Below are positions 1-6,670 of a stretch of 64,000 nucleotides of DNA, piece after piece; positions within the stretch are counted from its first letter, which is position 1, and the number at the start of each line of letters is the position of its first letter. Below the pieces are notes generated by a model. The model was not told the origin of the DNA. It saw nothing but the letters and a program-made list of their open reading frames with translations, and did not search any database. Made by a program: the position numbers and the translations under genes. This DNA is from Polyangium mundeleinium (GTDB taxonomy: Bacteria > Myxococcota_A > Polyangia > Polyangiales > Polyangiaceae), in the NCBI RefSeq assembly GCF_028369105.1, contig NZ_JAQNDO010000001.1:7658501-7722500 (forward strand). The letters are read 5' to 3'.

Positions 1-987
1 GGCCTCGAGTACGATCCGGGCCGCGGCGCCTCGATGGACGAGCTCGTCGCCCTGGCCGAGCCCGTCGGCGCGCGCGGCGGCGTCGTCATGAGCCACCTCC
101 GCAGCGAGGACGACGACCGCGTCGAATCCTCGCTCGACGAGCTCTTCGAGATGTGCCGCAAGGCGAAGGCCCGCGCGCACGTCGCGCATATGAAGATCGT
201 CCTCGGCCGCGGCGCCGCCCGCGCCGAGCGCCTGCTCGCCCACATCGAAAAAGCCCGCGCCGCGGGCCTCTCCGTCACGGCCGACCTGTATCCATACACG
301 GCGAGTTACACCTCGCTCGCCGTCCTTTTCCCCGATTTCGCGCGCCCGCCGTCCTCCTATGCCGACGCGCTGCGGAGCCGCCGCCACGAGCTCGCGGCCT
401 TCCTGCGCGCCCGTGTGGAGAAACGCAATGGCCCCGGGGCAATGCTCTTCGGGACGGGCGCGTTCGCCGGCAGGACACTCGACGAGGTCGCCACATCGCG
501 CCGCATCCCGTTCGAGGACGTCCTCATCGACGTCGGGCCCGACGGCGCCGAGGCCGCTTATTTCGTGATGGACGAAGCCGTCATGGCGCGCCTCTTCACT
601 GATTCCTTCGTCATGGTCGGCACCGACGGCGGCGGCGGCGGCCGGCATCCGCGTGGCTTTGGCGCGTTCGCGCGGGTGATTGAAGAGCTCGTCGAAAAAC
701 AACGCCTCGTTTCCCTGGAGGAAGCCGTGCGCAAGATGTCGGATCTGCCCGCCCGCACGCTCGGGCTCGAAGGCGAGCGCGGCTGCGTGCGGGACGGGTG
801 CGGGGCGGATTTGCTGGTGTTTTCGCCGGGGGAGATCCACGAGCGCGCGAGCTTCACGGCGCCGCATCGGCTGGCCGAGGGGATGCGGTTCGTGGTCGTC
901 GGGGGCGTGGTCGAGCGCGAGGGAGGAAAGGCGACGGCGGGTCGCGGGGGACGCGCGCTCCGATTTGCGGGGGCGGAGCGGCGGTAG
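1..987 (+). CDS. N-acyl-D-amino-acid deacylase (D-aminoacylase-like amidohydrolase), 3' part
   Basis: The reading frame is open from the first base, so the 5' end lies outside the window; 328 residues are visible. The fragment begins GLEYDPGRGAS, a signature of the D-aminoacylase branch of the amidohydrolase superfamily. It contains SHLRSED (about visible residue 32), HVAHMKI (about 61) and VGTDGGGG (about 209), which fit the metal-ligand histidines and catalytic aspartate of the TIM barrel. The C-terminal stretch ending near FSPGEI matches the small beta-sandwich domain. Family members hydrolyse N-acyl-D-amino acids or related amides in the cytoplasm; the exact substrate cannot be told. A hexamer-rich spacer follows the stop codon. 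Confidence 0.85.
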   Translation, partial: GLEYDPGRGASMDELVALAEPVGARGGVVMSHLRSEDDDRVESSLDELFEMCRKAKARAHVAHMKIVLGRGAARAERLLAHIEKARAAGLSVTADLYPYTASYTSLAVLFPDFARPPSSYADALRSRRHELAAFLRARVEKRNGPGAMLFGTGAFAGRTLDEVATSRRIPFEDVLIDVGPDGAEAAYFVMDEAVMARLFTDSFVMVGTDGGGGGRHPRGFGAFARVIEELVEKQRLVSLEEAVRKMSDLPARTLGLEGERGCVRDGCGADLLVFSPGEIHERASFTAPHRLAEGMRFVVVGGVVEREGGKATAGRGGRALRFAGAERR

Positions 988-990
988 CAG

Positions 991-1042
991 GAGCGGGAGC
1001 GGGAGCGCAAGCGGGAGCGGGAGCGGGAGCGGAAGCGCAAGC
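991..1042. repeat. GGGAGC/GGAAGC hexamer low-complexity tract
   Basis: Near-perfect hexamer repetition (GGGAGC, GCAAGC, GGAAGC) directly after the stop of the D-aminoacylase-like gene and just before the 3' end of the convergent 155-codon gene. The same hexamer recurs at 7781-7836 (opposite orientation), 13231-13258 and, degenerate, 15293-15336. It has no coding role that can be seen. Confidence 0.85.
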
Positions 1043-1070
1043 GCCTGCGCCTCCCGCTCCGCGCACGCCT

Positions 1071-1538
1071 TCAGGTTGCCTGTGCCTTCTTCCGCGGCCC
1101 GGTGGCCATGAAGTCCACCACCGTTTGCAGCTCGGCGGCCAGGTCGGGCATTCGTTCGCCCATGGACGACAGCACGCCGTAGTACGCGAGGAATGCTTCC
1201 CACGCCTCGGACCCCGCCTGCGTGCCGGTGTCCTCGGCGAGTTGCAGGGCGACGCGCAGCTCCTCCTCGATTGGCAGGAGTTGCTTCGTGAGGATGAGGT
1301 CGTTCTCGAGCCCTGCGAGCGGGATCGATTTCAGCGAGACGTTGTGCTGCTTCGCCAGATCGATCACCCGCTGGATGTGCGGATCCGCGCCTCTGCGCTG
1401 CCGCAGCGTGCGCTTACGATCGTCCACGGTGAGCGTGATCCCGTGCGCCCTGAGCTTCTCCACGATCGTCTTCAGTTGCGCGAGCAACTCGATGTGCTGC
1501 TCGGGCGTCAAGAGCGCGTCGCCGACTTTGTTGTCCAT
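1071..1538 (-). CDS. Conserved hypothetical protein, 155 aa, duplicated in this window (copy A)
   Basis: I do not recognise the family. The 155-residue protein is soluble, charged and probably mostly helical, with no signal peptide or membrane segment. It starts MDNKVGDALLTPEQHIELL. A basic stretch around residues 40-50 (DDRKRTLRQRRG) is followed by a leucine-rich half and a Lys-rich end. A paralogue at 13284-13751 differs at about 10 positions, nearly all conservative (D/E, I/V, S/A), so both copies appear to have been under selection as protein. The start codon lies about 95 bp from a 22-bp repeat array, which sits upstream on the coding strand and could be its control region. Function unknown; a DNA-binding or regulatory role is only a guess. 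Confidence 0.75.
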   Translation of the reverse strand: MDNKVGDALLTPEQHIELLAQLKTIVEKLRAHGITLTVDDRKRTLRQRRGADPHIQRVIDLAKQHNVSLKSIPLAGLENDLILTKQLLPIEEELRVALQLAEDTGTQAGSEAWEAFLAYYGVLSSMGERMPDLAAELQTVVDFMATGPRKKAQAT

Positions 1539-1634
1539 GCGTGAAGGTTCCTCGCTTTCAGGGGCAGGTTACTCATCCCTGCTTGGCATTGCGAGCCAGT
1601 TGTTGCGAGCATCGCTCTCCCCGGGTTGGCCAAG

Positions 1635-1800
1635 GATCGACCCCCGCGGGGCGAAGCATCGGCCACCACGGGGCGAAGCATCGGCCACCGCGGGGCGAAG
1701 CATCGGCCACCGCGGGGCGAAAGATCGGTCCGCGCGGGGCGAAGCATCGGCCAGCGCGGGGCGAAAGATCGGCCATCACGCGGCGAAGGATCGGCCCGCC
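1635..1800. repeat. 22-bp direct repeat array A (about 7.5 units)
   Basis: Seven full head-to-tail units of exactly 22 bp (1635-1788) plus a partial unit. The consensus begins GATCGGCCACCGCG and ends GGGGCGAAG. Variation is confined to a few positions (GATC/CATC; CAC/CAG/CAT; GGGG/GCGG). There are no spacers, so this is not a CRISPR array. The unit is not a multiple of three, so apparent ORFs across it are artefacts. The unit length equals two helical turns, so any bound protein would contact the same DNA face each time. The array lies upstream of the 155-codon gene, as in array B. Confidence 0.9.
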
Positions 1801-1861
1801 ATCCGAAATCCCTTGCACGGTTTCATCCTGGCCATGCACAAGGATCGACGGGAAGAACGCA

Positions 1862-2350
1862 TGCCCCCCGCCGCCGCCGCGCCCGAAGCCGGCTCCGGGG
1901 AAGGACGCAGCGAAGGCGCAGCCCGAAGAGAAGAAGGAAGCGGCGCCGGCCCAGGCGTCCGAGGGCTCGAAGCCTCCGCCGGTTCAAAAAGACGAGCAAG
2001 CCAACGCCATTCCACCCGGCGCGAAAAAGATGCCGGAGCGTCCGCCTACGAGCCCGCGGGCCTCGCCGCCTCCACCCGAGGGCGTGCTCTCGAACGAGCC
2101 GCTTTTGCCGTCGACGTCCACGTTGCCGAAGCGGGACGAGGTGCATCCGCCGAAGTGCGTCGACGCGCAATGCACGATGGTGGATCGGGGCGGGGCGCTG
2201 CCGAAGCTTCAGCATCGGCAAGGGCGACCGCTCGTGAGCGCGGTCCCGTGCGAGCAAACGAAGGACGGGTGCCAAGGCAAAGGGAACGGCAAGGGAAAGC
2301 CGAAGACGCGGCTCGAAGAAAACGCTTGGGCGCAGCGGCCCGCCGCCTGA
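1862..2350 (+). pseudogene. Remnant of a Lys/Pro-rich protein gene
   Basis: An open frame reads through PPPPRPKPAPGKDAAKAQ, then a Pro/Lys/Ala-rich linker, then a section with PPKCVDAQCTMVDRGG and VPCEQTKDGCQGKG. The cysteine-bearing end looks like genuine protein sequence, but no start codon with a ribosome binding site is visible and the frame enters directly from the 22-bp repeat region. Copy B of the duplicated module keeps only a short match to this stretch (around 14202). I read it as the 3' part of a broken gene. It could also be non-coding DNA that happens to be open; confidence is low. Between its end and the next gene (2351-2534) I see nothing else definite. Confidence 0.3.
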
Positions 2351-2534
2351 ACCGTCGCTACCGGAGATCCGGCGGCGACTGATTCAAAGGCTTGCTGCGC
2401 CCCTGAGATGCGCGCGGTGCGGAGCGACGGTGCGGGCGCTCGTGCCGATATGAAGGTGTGGGTGATGATGGCAGAGTCGTGCTAGTATTGCGCGTGAGTT
2501 GCTCCAACTGTGACGGCTTCGAGGCACCCACGGC

Positions 2535-3107
2535 ATGACCATTGGCGAACATTCGGATCTGTCCACTTTGATGCGGCTCCAGGGAGCTCCCGCGGGTCGT
2601 ATGCGGCTCGAAACCGGCTTCTCGGCTTGCTTCAGCGAGGGTGGCAGCGCGATCGATCTCGTCTGGTCGGAGCACGAGGCCCGAGTTGACGTCATCCGAG
2701 GGGGGCGCTCGATCGTCGAGCCTCTCAGCCACCAGACGGCCAGAAAGTGGGCATATGAAGTATGCGAAGCGCTGCTCAGGCCCGAACATGAACTCGGGGG
2801 AAGCTCTACGACCAAGCACTTCGGCACGTTGACGTGGGAGGGCAGCGATCCGCAGGGCGGGTTCTCCGGACGCGCCGCTTGGGAGACTCGCGATCCCGAT
2901 CCCGAGATGATCGCTCTTATCGCCGGTAAGAAACCCCAGCTTGCCGAGCGCGCTCGGCAGGCGTACGCGATCGCCTTCGCGATGGAGGAGCTCTTTGCTC
3001 GCATGAGCGACACCGTGGGAGCAAATTCTTGTAGGGCGGCCCAACCCGCGGCTGCACCCGACGGGGCGCCCAGCCTCCCTCCGGTCGGCAGGGCGCGCCG
3101 CGGGTGA
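2535..3107 (+). CDS. Hypothetical protein, probable integron-type cassette gene
   Basis: The 190-residue product starts MTIGEHSDLSTLMRLQ. Its first 165 residues look like an ordinary globular protein with mixed alpha/beta content (for example IDLVWSEHEARVDVIRGG and FGTLTWEGSDPQGGF). I do not recognise the family. The last 25 residues (from SCRAAQPAAAP) are encoded inside the attC-like hairpin site at 3039-3121, as is common when a cassette gene runs into its recombination site. Codon choice is less extreme than in the neighbouring genes, in keeping with foreign origin. No clear ribosome binding site precedes the ATG, so the start is uncertain. Confidence 0.55.
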   Translation: MTIGEHSDLSTLMRLQGAPAGRMRLETGFSACFSEGGSAIDLVWSEHEARVDVIRGGRSIVEPLSHQTARKWAYEVCEALLRPEHELGGSSTTKHFGTLTWEGSDPQGGFSGRAAWETRDPDPEMIALIAGKKPQLAERARQAYAIAFAMEELFARMSDTVGANSCRAAQPAAAPDGAPSLPPVGRARRG

Positions 3108-3121
3108 CCCGCATGTTAGCC
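3039..3121. other. attC-like site 1
   Basis: The left box GCCCAAC (3039-3045, fits RYYYAAC) and right box GTTAGCC (3115-3121, GTT core) flank a 69-nt imperfect palindrome. The arms pair as GCGG, T, CACCCG, CGG and GCGCCC against their complements, with an unpaired G and an unpaired A on the left arm and two mismatches. Unpaired extrahelical bases are typical of folded attC sites recognised by integron integrases. The length of 83 bp is within the usual range. The right box does not complement its own left box but does complement the left box of site 2 exactly. Confidence 0.7.
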
Positions 3122-3674
3122 GGACAGGAACGAGGCACGACCGTGGGCCAAGGGAATCAGAGCGCGGCAACGCACCCAGCGCTTGCTGTTTCGATTCGTA
3201 GAGCAGCGCCGAACGATGTCGACGTCCTATTCAAGCTTCTGCGTACCTGCGTCGAGAACATGCGAAGCCGTGGTATCGATCAGTGGGACGAGATGTACCC
3301 AGACCTTGTCACGATCGAACTCGAATCAGGATCCGGAATACAGTGAGGTTGCGTGGCAATTTGCCGCAGGTCGCGTGGCCGTCATTCATCGGCTCATGAT
3401 ACAGCCAGCGATGGAAGGAAAGGGGATCGCACGCGTGTTCATGCGATTCGCGGAGCAGCGGGCGCTGTCGTCGGAATATCGCAGCATCCGGTTAGACGCG
3501 TTCACCGGAAATCCGAGGGCGCTGCGCCTGTACGAGCGGCTCGGCTACCGGGATGCCGGCAGCGTTCGCTTTCGGAAAGGCGAGTTCCGCTGCTTCGAGA
3601 AGGACCTTGGCACAGCCGGCTAACAAGCCGCTGGTGCCGATGGGCACGGAGCGCCCACGGCACAGCTTGGTCGT
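3116..3674 (+). mobile_element. Putative gene cassette carrying a broken GNAT gene
   Basis: In integrons the crossover falls between G and TT of the GTT box. Cutting both attC-like sites there releases a 559-bp unit that starts TTAGCC and whose own site begins GGCTAAC, the exact complement. The DNA left after excision would join the G of site 1 to TTGGGC, restoring a box (GTTGGGC) exactly complementary to the left box of site 1 (GCCCAAC). That reciprocity is what a cassette inserted into site 1 should leave behind. No integrase gene or attI site is visible in the window, so this would be a cassette cluster lacking an integrase nearby. Confidence 0.6.
3143..3623 (+). pseudogene. GNAT family N-acetyltransferase, internal deletion and frameshift
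   Basis: Two reading frames together give a GNAT acetyltransferase. The first (from about GTG 3143) reads VSIRRAAPNDVDVLFKLLR and RGIDQWDEMYPDL, the typical N-terminus. The second reads QDPEYSEVAWQF, HRLMIQPAMEGKGIARVFM and NPRALRLYERLGYRDAG, the acetyl-CoA-binding core and C-terminus. Around 3325-3335 the frame changes, and about 25 residues of the expected central beta-strands are missing. So this is a deletion with a frameshift, not a simple sequencing slip. The first frame stops at 3346. The gene fills the putative cassette between the two attC-like sites; GNAT genes are common cassette cargo. It is probably non-functional. Confidence 0.75.
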
Positions 3675-3680
3675 TGGGCA
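3619..3680. other. attC-like site 2
   Basis: The left box GGCTAAC (3619-3625) and right box GTTGGGC (3674-3680, fits GTTRRRY) flank a hairpin. The left arm GCTG-g-TGCCG-a-TGGGC (3631-3646) pairs perfectly with GCCCA-CGGCA-CAGC (3654-3667), leaving G3635 and A3641 extrahelical. The loop is 7 nt. Unpaired spacers AAGCC and TTGGTC separate the stem from the boxes. Box, spacer, stem with two extrahelical bases on one arm, and loop is the classic folded attC layout. The length is 62 bp. Confidence 0.75.
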
Positions 3681-3805
3681 GACAAGCGCGCTTCCCCCCT
3701 GCGCAATGCGCACGACCGTCGATTCGGTTCACCATCGGAACACGGGAACTCCGGCGCGTCGTCGCCACGAACGAACCGTCTTCCGCGGGACGTCTTATCG
3801 AGGCT

Positions 3806-3931
3806 AGCAGCCTGTGGACTTATCTGCTGCGCGCCCCGAATCGTCGGTCGACATCGCTCGAAATCCTTCAGGATTCCTCGCTCCGTCGCCCTAGCTTCGG
3901 GGCGCTCGCGACGATAATTCCACAGGCTGCT
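3806..3931. repeat. Dispersed palindromic element, copy 1
   Basis: Perfect 13-bp outer inverted repeats (AGCAGCCTGTGGA at 3806-3818, TCCACAGGCTGCT at 3919-3931) enclose inner 10-bp repeats (GCGCCCCGAA at 3831, TTCGGGGCGC at 3896) and a small central palindrome (AATCCTTCAGGATT). The whole 126 bp could fold into one long hairpin. A second copy with clearly related internal sequence is at 17212-17338. The ECF sigma gene starts two bases after this element. It has no coding capacity. The rest of 3681-3932 shows nothing recognisable. Confidence 0.8.
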
Positions 3932-3932
3932 A

Positions 3933-4472
3933 ATGGTCACGATAGTCGTCCATCCGCCGCCGGCAAACTTCTCGGCGTCGCACGCCTTGCTCGGCCGTCT
4001 TTACCTGGAACACCGCGCTTTTCTGCGTCGCCTTCTTCTCAGCCAGTCCGTTCCTCCGCGCGACGTGGAGGATGTTCTGCAAGAGGTCTTCATCACCGTA
4101 TGGCGCCGCCTCTCGTGCCTGGTCACGCCGGAGCAGGCTCGCCCGTGGCTTGCGGTGATCGGCCTCTACCATGCGCGCAATCACCGCAAGCTCGCGCGTT
4201 GCGCGCGTGAGGTTCTCGCTGGGTTCGCGGAGGATCTTCCCGAGCAGGAGGACGGGACGTCGCCGGAGACGGTTCTGCACGCGATGTACGGCGTGTTCCG
4301 ACTGAAGCGATTTCTGGAGAAGATGAGGCCGCGCATCCGGGAAGCGGTGATTCCGTACCTGGAGGGGTGGTCGGTCCCGGAAATCGCGGCGACGCTCGGA
4401 ATCAAGGTAAAGGCCGTCTACAGTCGCCTGCGTCTCGCGCGGGAGCGGTTGGAGATGCTCTCGTTCGCGTGA
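3933..4472 (+). CDS. ECF-type RNA polymerase sigma factor
   Basis: A 179-residue two-domain sigma factor. Region 2 (about residues 20-90) includes LYLEHRAFLRRLLLSQSVPPRDVEDVLQEVF and ARPWLAVIGLYHARNHRKL, the core-binding and -10 recognition helices. Region 4 (about 120-175) includes EAVIPYLEGWSVPEIAATLGI with VKAVYSRLRLARERL, the helix-turn-helix for the -35 element. It should direct RNA polymerase to a small regulon. No anti-sigma gene is adjacent: upstream is a palindromic repeat, and downstream is a convergent gene 13 bp away. Residues around RPWLxxIxxxxARNxRKLAR resemble the second ECF factor at 33297. The target regulon is unknown. Confidence 0.85.
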   Translation: MVTIVVHPPPANFSASHALLGRLYLEHRAFLRRLLLSQSVPPRDVEDVLQEVFITVWRRLSCLVTPEQARPWLAVIGLYHARNHRKLARCAREVLAGFAEDLPEQEDGTSPETVLHAMYGVFRLKRFLEKMRPRIREAVIPYLEGWSVPEIAATLGIKVKAVYSRLRLARERLEMLSFA

Positions 4473-4485
4473 GGACCGCTCCCGC

Positions 4486-5103
4486 TCAAAGCAGCGCGAG
4501 GATCTTCGCGGACAGGACGAACGAAACGGCCGGGTCCGCCGTGGCGAAGTTACCGACGTAAATCCAGATCGATCCGCCGGCGGGGACCGTGGGCGCGTGG
4601 CTCCCGGTGAGGCACGATTCATGGGCCGCGCTGCCTCCGGTGCAGGAGACCTCGGCGCCGGTGAGGCAGGCTTTGCGCTCGGCTTCCGTGACCGGCGGCG
4701 CCGTGTAGGCCGCGACGAGCGGCAGATCCAAGGGTTGGTCGAGCGCGGGATCGACACCCATCTCGACCCGCGCGCCCTGACCGTTCGGATTGAACACCTC
4801 CACGTAGGCATAATGGGAGTACGTGAAGAACGGCGAGCCCGAGATCTGGCACGGCGGGCCCGAACTCGCCACCAATCGCAGGATCGTCTCATCGCTCTCG
4901 GTAAACGTGCCTTCGACGGTGGTGCCCACCCCGGAGCCATCTTGTCGTCGTACCGCGGGAAATCCAACCAGAAGCGTCGCTCCCGCCTCCGCTTCCGCCC
5001 GCGCCTCCATTCCCGTTTCCGACGCCCCCCGCGGCGGCGGACGAGGGGACGGCGAGCACGGAAACCACGGATGAAGGAGCGTATTGGCCATGCGTGGTCT
5101 CAT
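4486..5103 (-). CDS. Hypothetical protein with Cys-containing beta-rich domain
   Basis: I do not recognise the family. Starting at ATG 5103 the product has 205 residues; a GTG at 5148 would add 15. After a Pro/Arg-rich N-terminus, the sequence from about residue 50 is beta-rich (GTFTESDETILRLVASSG, FFTYSHYAYVEVFNPNGQGARVEM). Four cysteines in a short span (CLTGAEVSCTGG, ESCLTG) and an ending PAGGSIWIYVGNFATADPAVSF follow, which resembles an extracellular domain. No convincing signal peptide is visible, so export is inferred from composition only. It is divergent from the ferritin-like gene and convergent with the ECF sigma gene. Confidence 0.6.
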   Translation of the reverse strand: MRPRMANTLLHPWFPCSPSPRPPPRGASETGMEARAEAEAGATLLVGFPAVRRQDGSGVGTTVEGTFTESDETILRLVASSGPPCQISGSPFFTYSHYAYVEVFNPNGQGARVEMGVDPALDQPLDLPLVAAYTAPPVTEAERKACLTGAEVSCTGGSAAHESCLTGSHAPTVPAGGSIWIYVGNFATADPAVSFVLSAKILALL

Positions 5104-5222
5104 CACGCGGGATAACGCCGGGGAACAGGCAAAACCACGAACGAGCACGCCCGCGGCATGCGTGTTGCCATGGATTCGGTCGAGCCGTTCGCCGTGTGCA
5201 CGCGCGGGCTCGGGAGATCCTC

Positions 5223-6665
5223 ATGGCCCATCGATTCCTGCGTGATTGCAACCCGGATCCCAATGAATCCGTGGAATCATGGCTCGCGCGCATCTTCGAG
5301 CGCGCCCAGCGCGTCGCCCTCGTGACCGGGCTCCTCGCCCAGGGCTGCACGACCGAGCCCACGCAGGCGCTCGCGGAGCCCGCGGATACGGACGCCGTCG
5401 ATGAGACGGGAAGCGCGCAGGTGGCCCGCGGAGTGCCTTGCGCGCCCGGCACGTACCTCCCCATCTCGGCGAAAGGCCTCTCGCCCGCGCGGCGCTTCGA
5501 TTCCCTCGCCATCCGCACCCTCAGCGGCTTCCCGCCCAACGAGGAGGGCCCGGAACGCTGGACGCGCTCCGACTTCACCGTCGTCAGCGAGGTGGGCACC
5601 GCCTGCACGACGGCCACGACCCGCGAATGCCACCAGAAGATCCGCATGCACCCGGAGCCTTTCCGGGCGACGAGCTGCTTGCAGCTCTGCAGCGAGACGT
5701 CGGTCGTGACCACGGCGGGCGACGAGGTGCGACGCTGGGTCGGCGTCCCGGAAATCCGCGCGCTCCTCGGCCCGATCGACACGCCCGACGAGGCGCTGCT
5801 GCTCGTGGAGGCCATGGGATACGACCTCACCTGCGCCGATGCCGAGCGCACCACCGTGCGCGCGGCGCCGGACGGCTTCCTCGTGACGGCCACGAAGATC
5901 ACGAGGGACTGCGCGCCGATCATCACCACGCGATACACGCTGCGCATCTGGCGCAGCGGCGAGGTCCAGGAGGTCCGCACCGAGGAGATCGGGCGTGACT
6001 CGGCGTGCATCGGGCGTGTCCCGGCCGGGCTCACGAGCGCGCCCACGGACGAGGGGCGTTCTCTGCTCGGAGACTTCCTCGCGCGCGCCGCGCACCTGGA
6101 GGCGGCGAGCGTGGTCGCCTTCGAGCGGCTCGCGGCGGAGCTCTCCGCGCTCGGCGCGCCGGCGTCGCTCGTGGACGAGGCGCGGAGGGCGGCCGAGGAC
6201 GAGGTCCGGCACGCGGACGTGGTCTCGGCCCTCGCGCGGGCGCGCGGCGGCGGCGCGCCCGTCCCGCCGTGCGTGGAGGAGCTGCCGCTCCGCGCGCTCT
6301 TCGCGCTCGCCCTGGAGAACGCGGTGGAGGGCTGCGTGCGCGAGACGTTCGGGGCGCTCGTGGGGGCCCATCAGGCGCGGCGCGCGGCGGATGCCGAGCT
6401 CGCGGCGGCGATGCGGGACATCGCGGCCGACGAGGCGCGGCACGCGACCCTGTCGTGGAAGGTCCACGTCTGGGCGATGGAGCGGCTCGGGCCGGAGGAG
6501 CGGGCGCATGTCCAGCAGGCGCAGGCCGACGCGCTTTCGCACCTCGCGGCGTCGACGACGCGCGCCCCGGCCCCCGAGGTGGCCCGCGCGGCGGGTTTGC
6601 CGGGGCCTGCCGAGGCGGCATGCCTGCTCGATGTGCTTTGGCAGGGCATCCTGGCGGAGGCGTAG
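5223..6665 (+). CDS. Ferritin-like-domain protein, probably envelope-located
   Basis: A 480-residue protein. The start at ATG 5223 is chosen because GGGAGA precedes it and the frame upstream does not read like protein. Near residues 20-40 a weak hydrophobic stretch ends in LLAQGC, which may be a lipobox. The middle (about 60-275) is a beta-rich, Cys-containing domain. The C-terminal third (about 280-470) is a ferritin-like four-helix bundle: HLEAASVVAFERLAAEL, EDEVRHADV (about 324), ENAVEGCVRETF and ADEARHATL (about 402). The two ExxRH motifs plus upstream glutamates fit a di-iron site. The role could be iron handling or oxidation chemistry; the substrate is unknown. A truncated FG-GAP gene begins immediately after the stop. 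Confidence 0.75.
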   Translation: MAHRFLRDCNPDPNESVESWLARIFERAQRVALVTGLLAQGCTTEPTQALAEPADTDAVDETGSAQVARGVPCAPGTYLPISAKGLSPARRFDSLAIRTLSGFPPNEEGPERWTRSDFTVVSEVGTACTTATTRECHQKIRMHPEPFRATSCLQLCSETSVVTTAGDEVRRWVGVPEIRALLGPIDTPDEALLLVEAMGYDLTCADAERTTVRAAPDGFLVTATKITRDCAPIITTRYTLRIWRSGEVQEVRTEEIGRDSACIGRVPAGLTSAPTDEGRSLLGDFLARAAHLEAASVVAFERLAAELSALGAPASLVDEARRAAEDEVRHADVVSALARARGGGAPVPPCVEELPLRALFALALENAVEGCVRETFGALVGAHQARRAADAELAAAMRDIAADEARHATLSWKVHVWAMERLGPEERAHVQQAQADALSHLAASTTRAPAPEVARAAGLPGPAEAACLLDVLWQGILAEA

Positions 6666-6670
6666 GCGGG

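Larger units (their letters stand above)
1053..1870. repeat. Duplicated module, copy A (matches 13262-14120)
   Basis: This segment is nearly identical to 13262-14120. Both copies contain the 155-codon minus-strand gene, the same leader, an array of 22-bp direct repeats, and the same tail that ends near AAGAACGCATGCCC. The copies differ by scattered substitutions and by the number of repeat units (7.5 here, 9.5 in copy B). A further 20-bp match (GATGGTGGATCGGGGCGGGG) near 2178 and 14202 suggests that the duplication once extended further and copy B then lost sequence. Confidence 0.85.

Noticed and set aside
1635-1800. CRISPR array
   Set aside because: Units are contiguous 22-bp repeats without spacers, and there are no cas genes.
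1541-2350. Plus-strand ORF running through the 22-bp array
   Set aside because: The 22-aa peptide repeat results from a unit not divisible by three. Only the part after 1862 looks protein-like, and it is listed as a remnant.
2358-3170. Minus-strand ORF opposite the cassette gene
   Set aside because: Its composition is not protein-like. The plus-strand frame gives a plausible globular protein.
3933-4472. Integron integrase or transposase next to the cassette
   Set aside because: The gene after the cassette is clearly an ECF sigma factor. No tyrosine recombinase motif is visible anywhere in the window.
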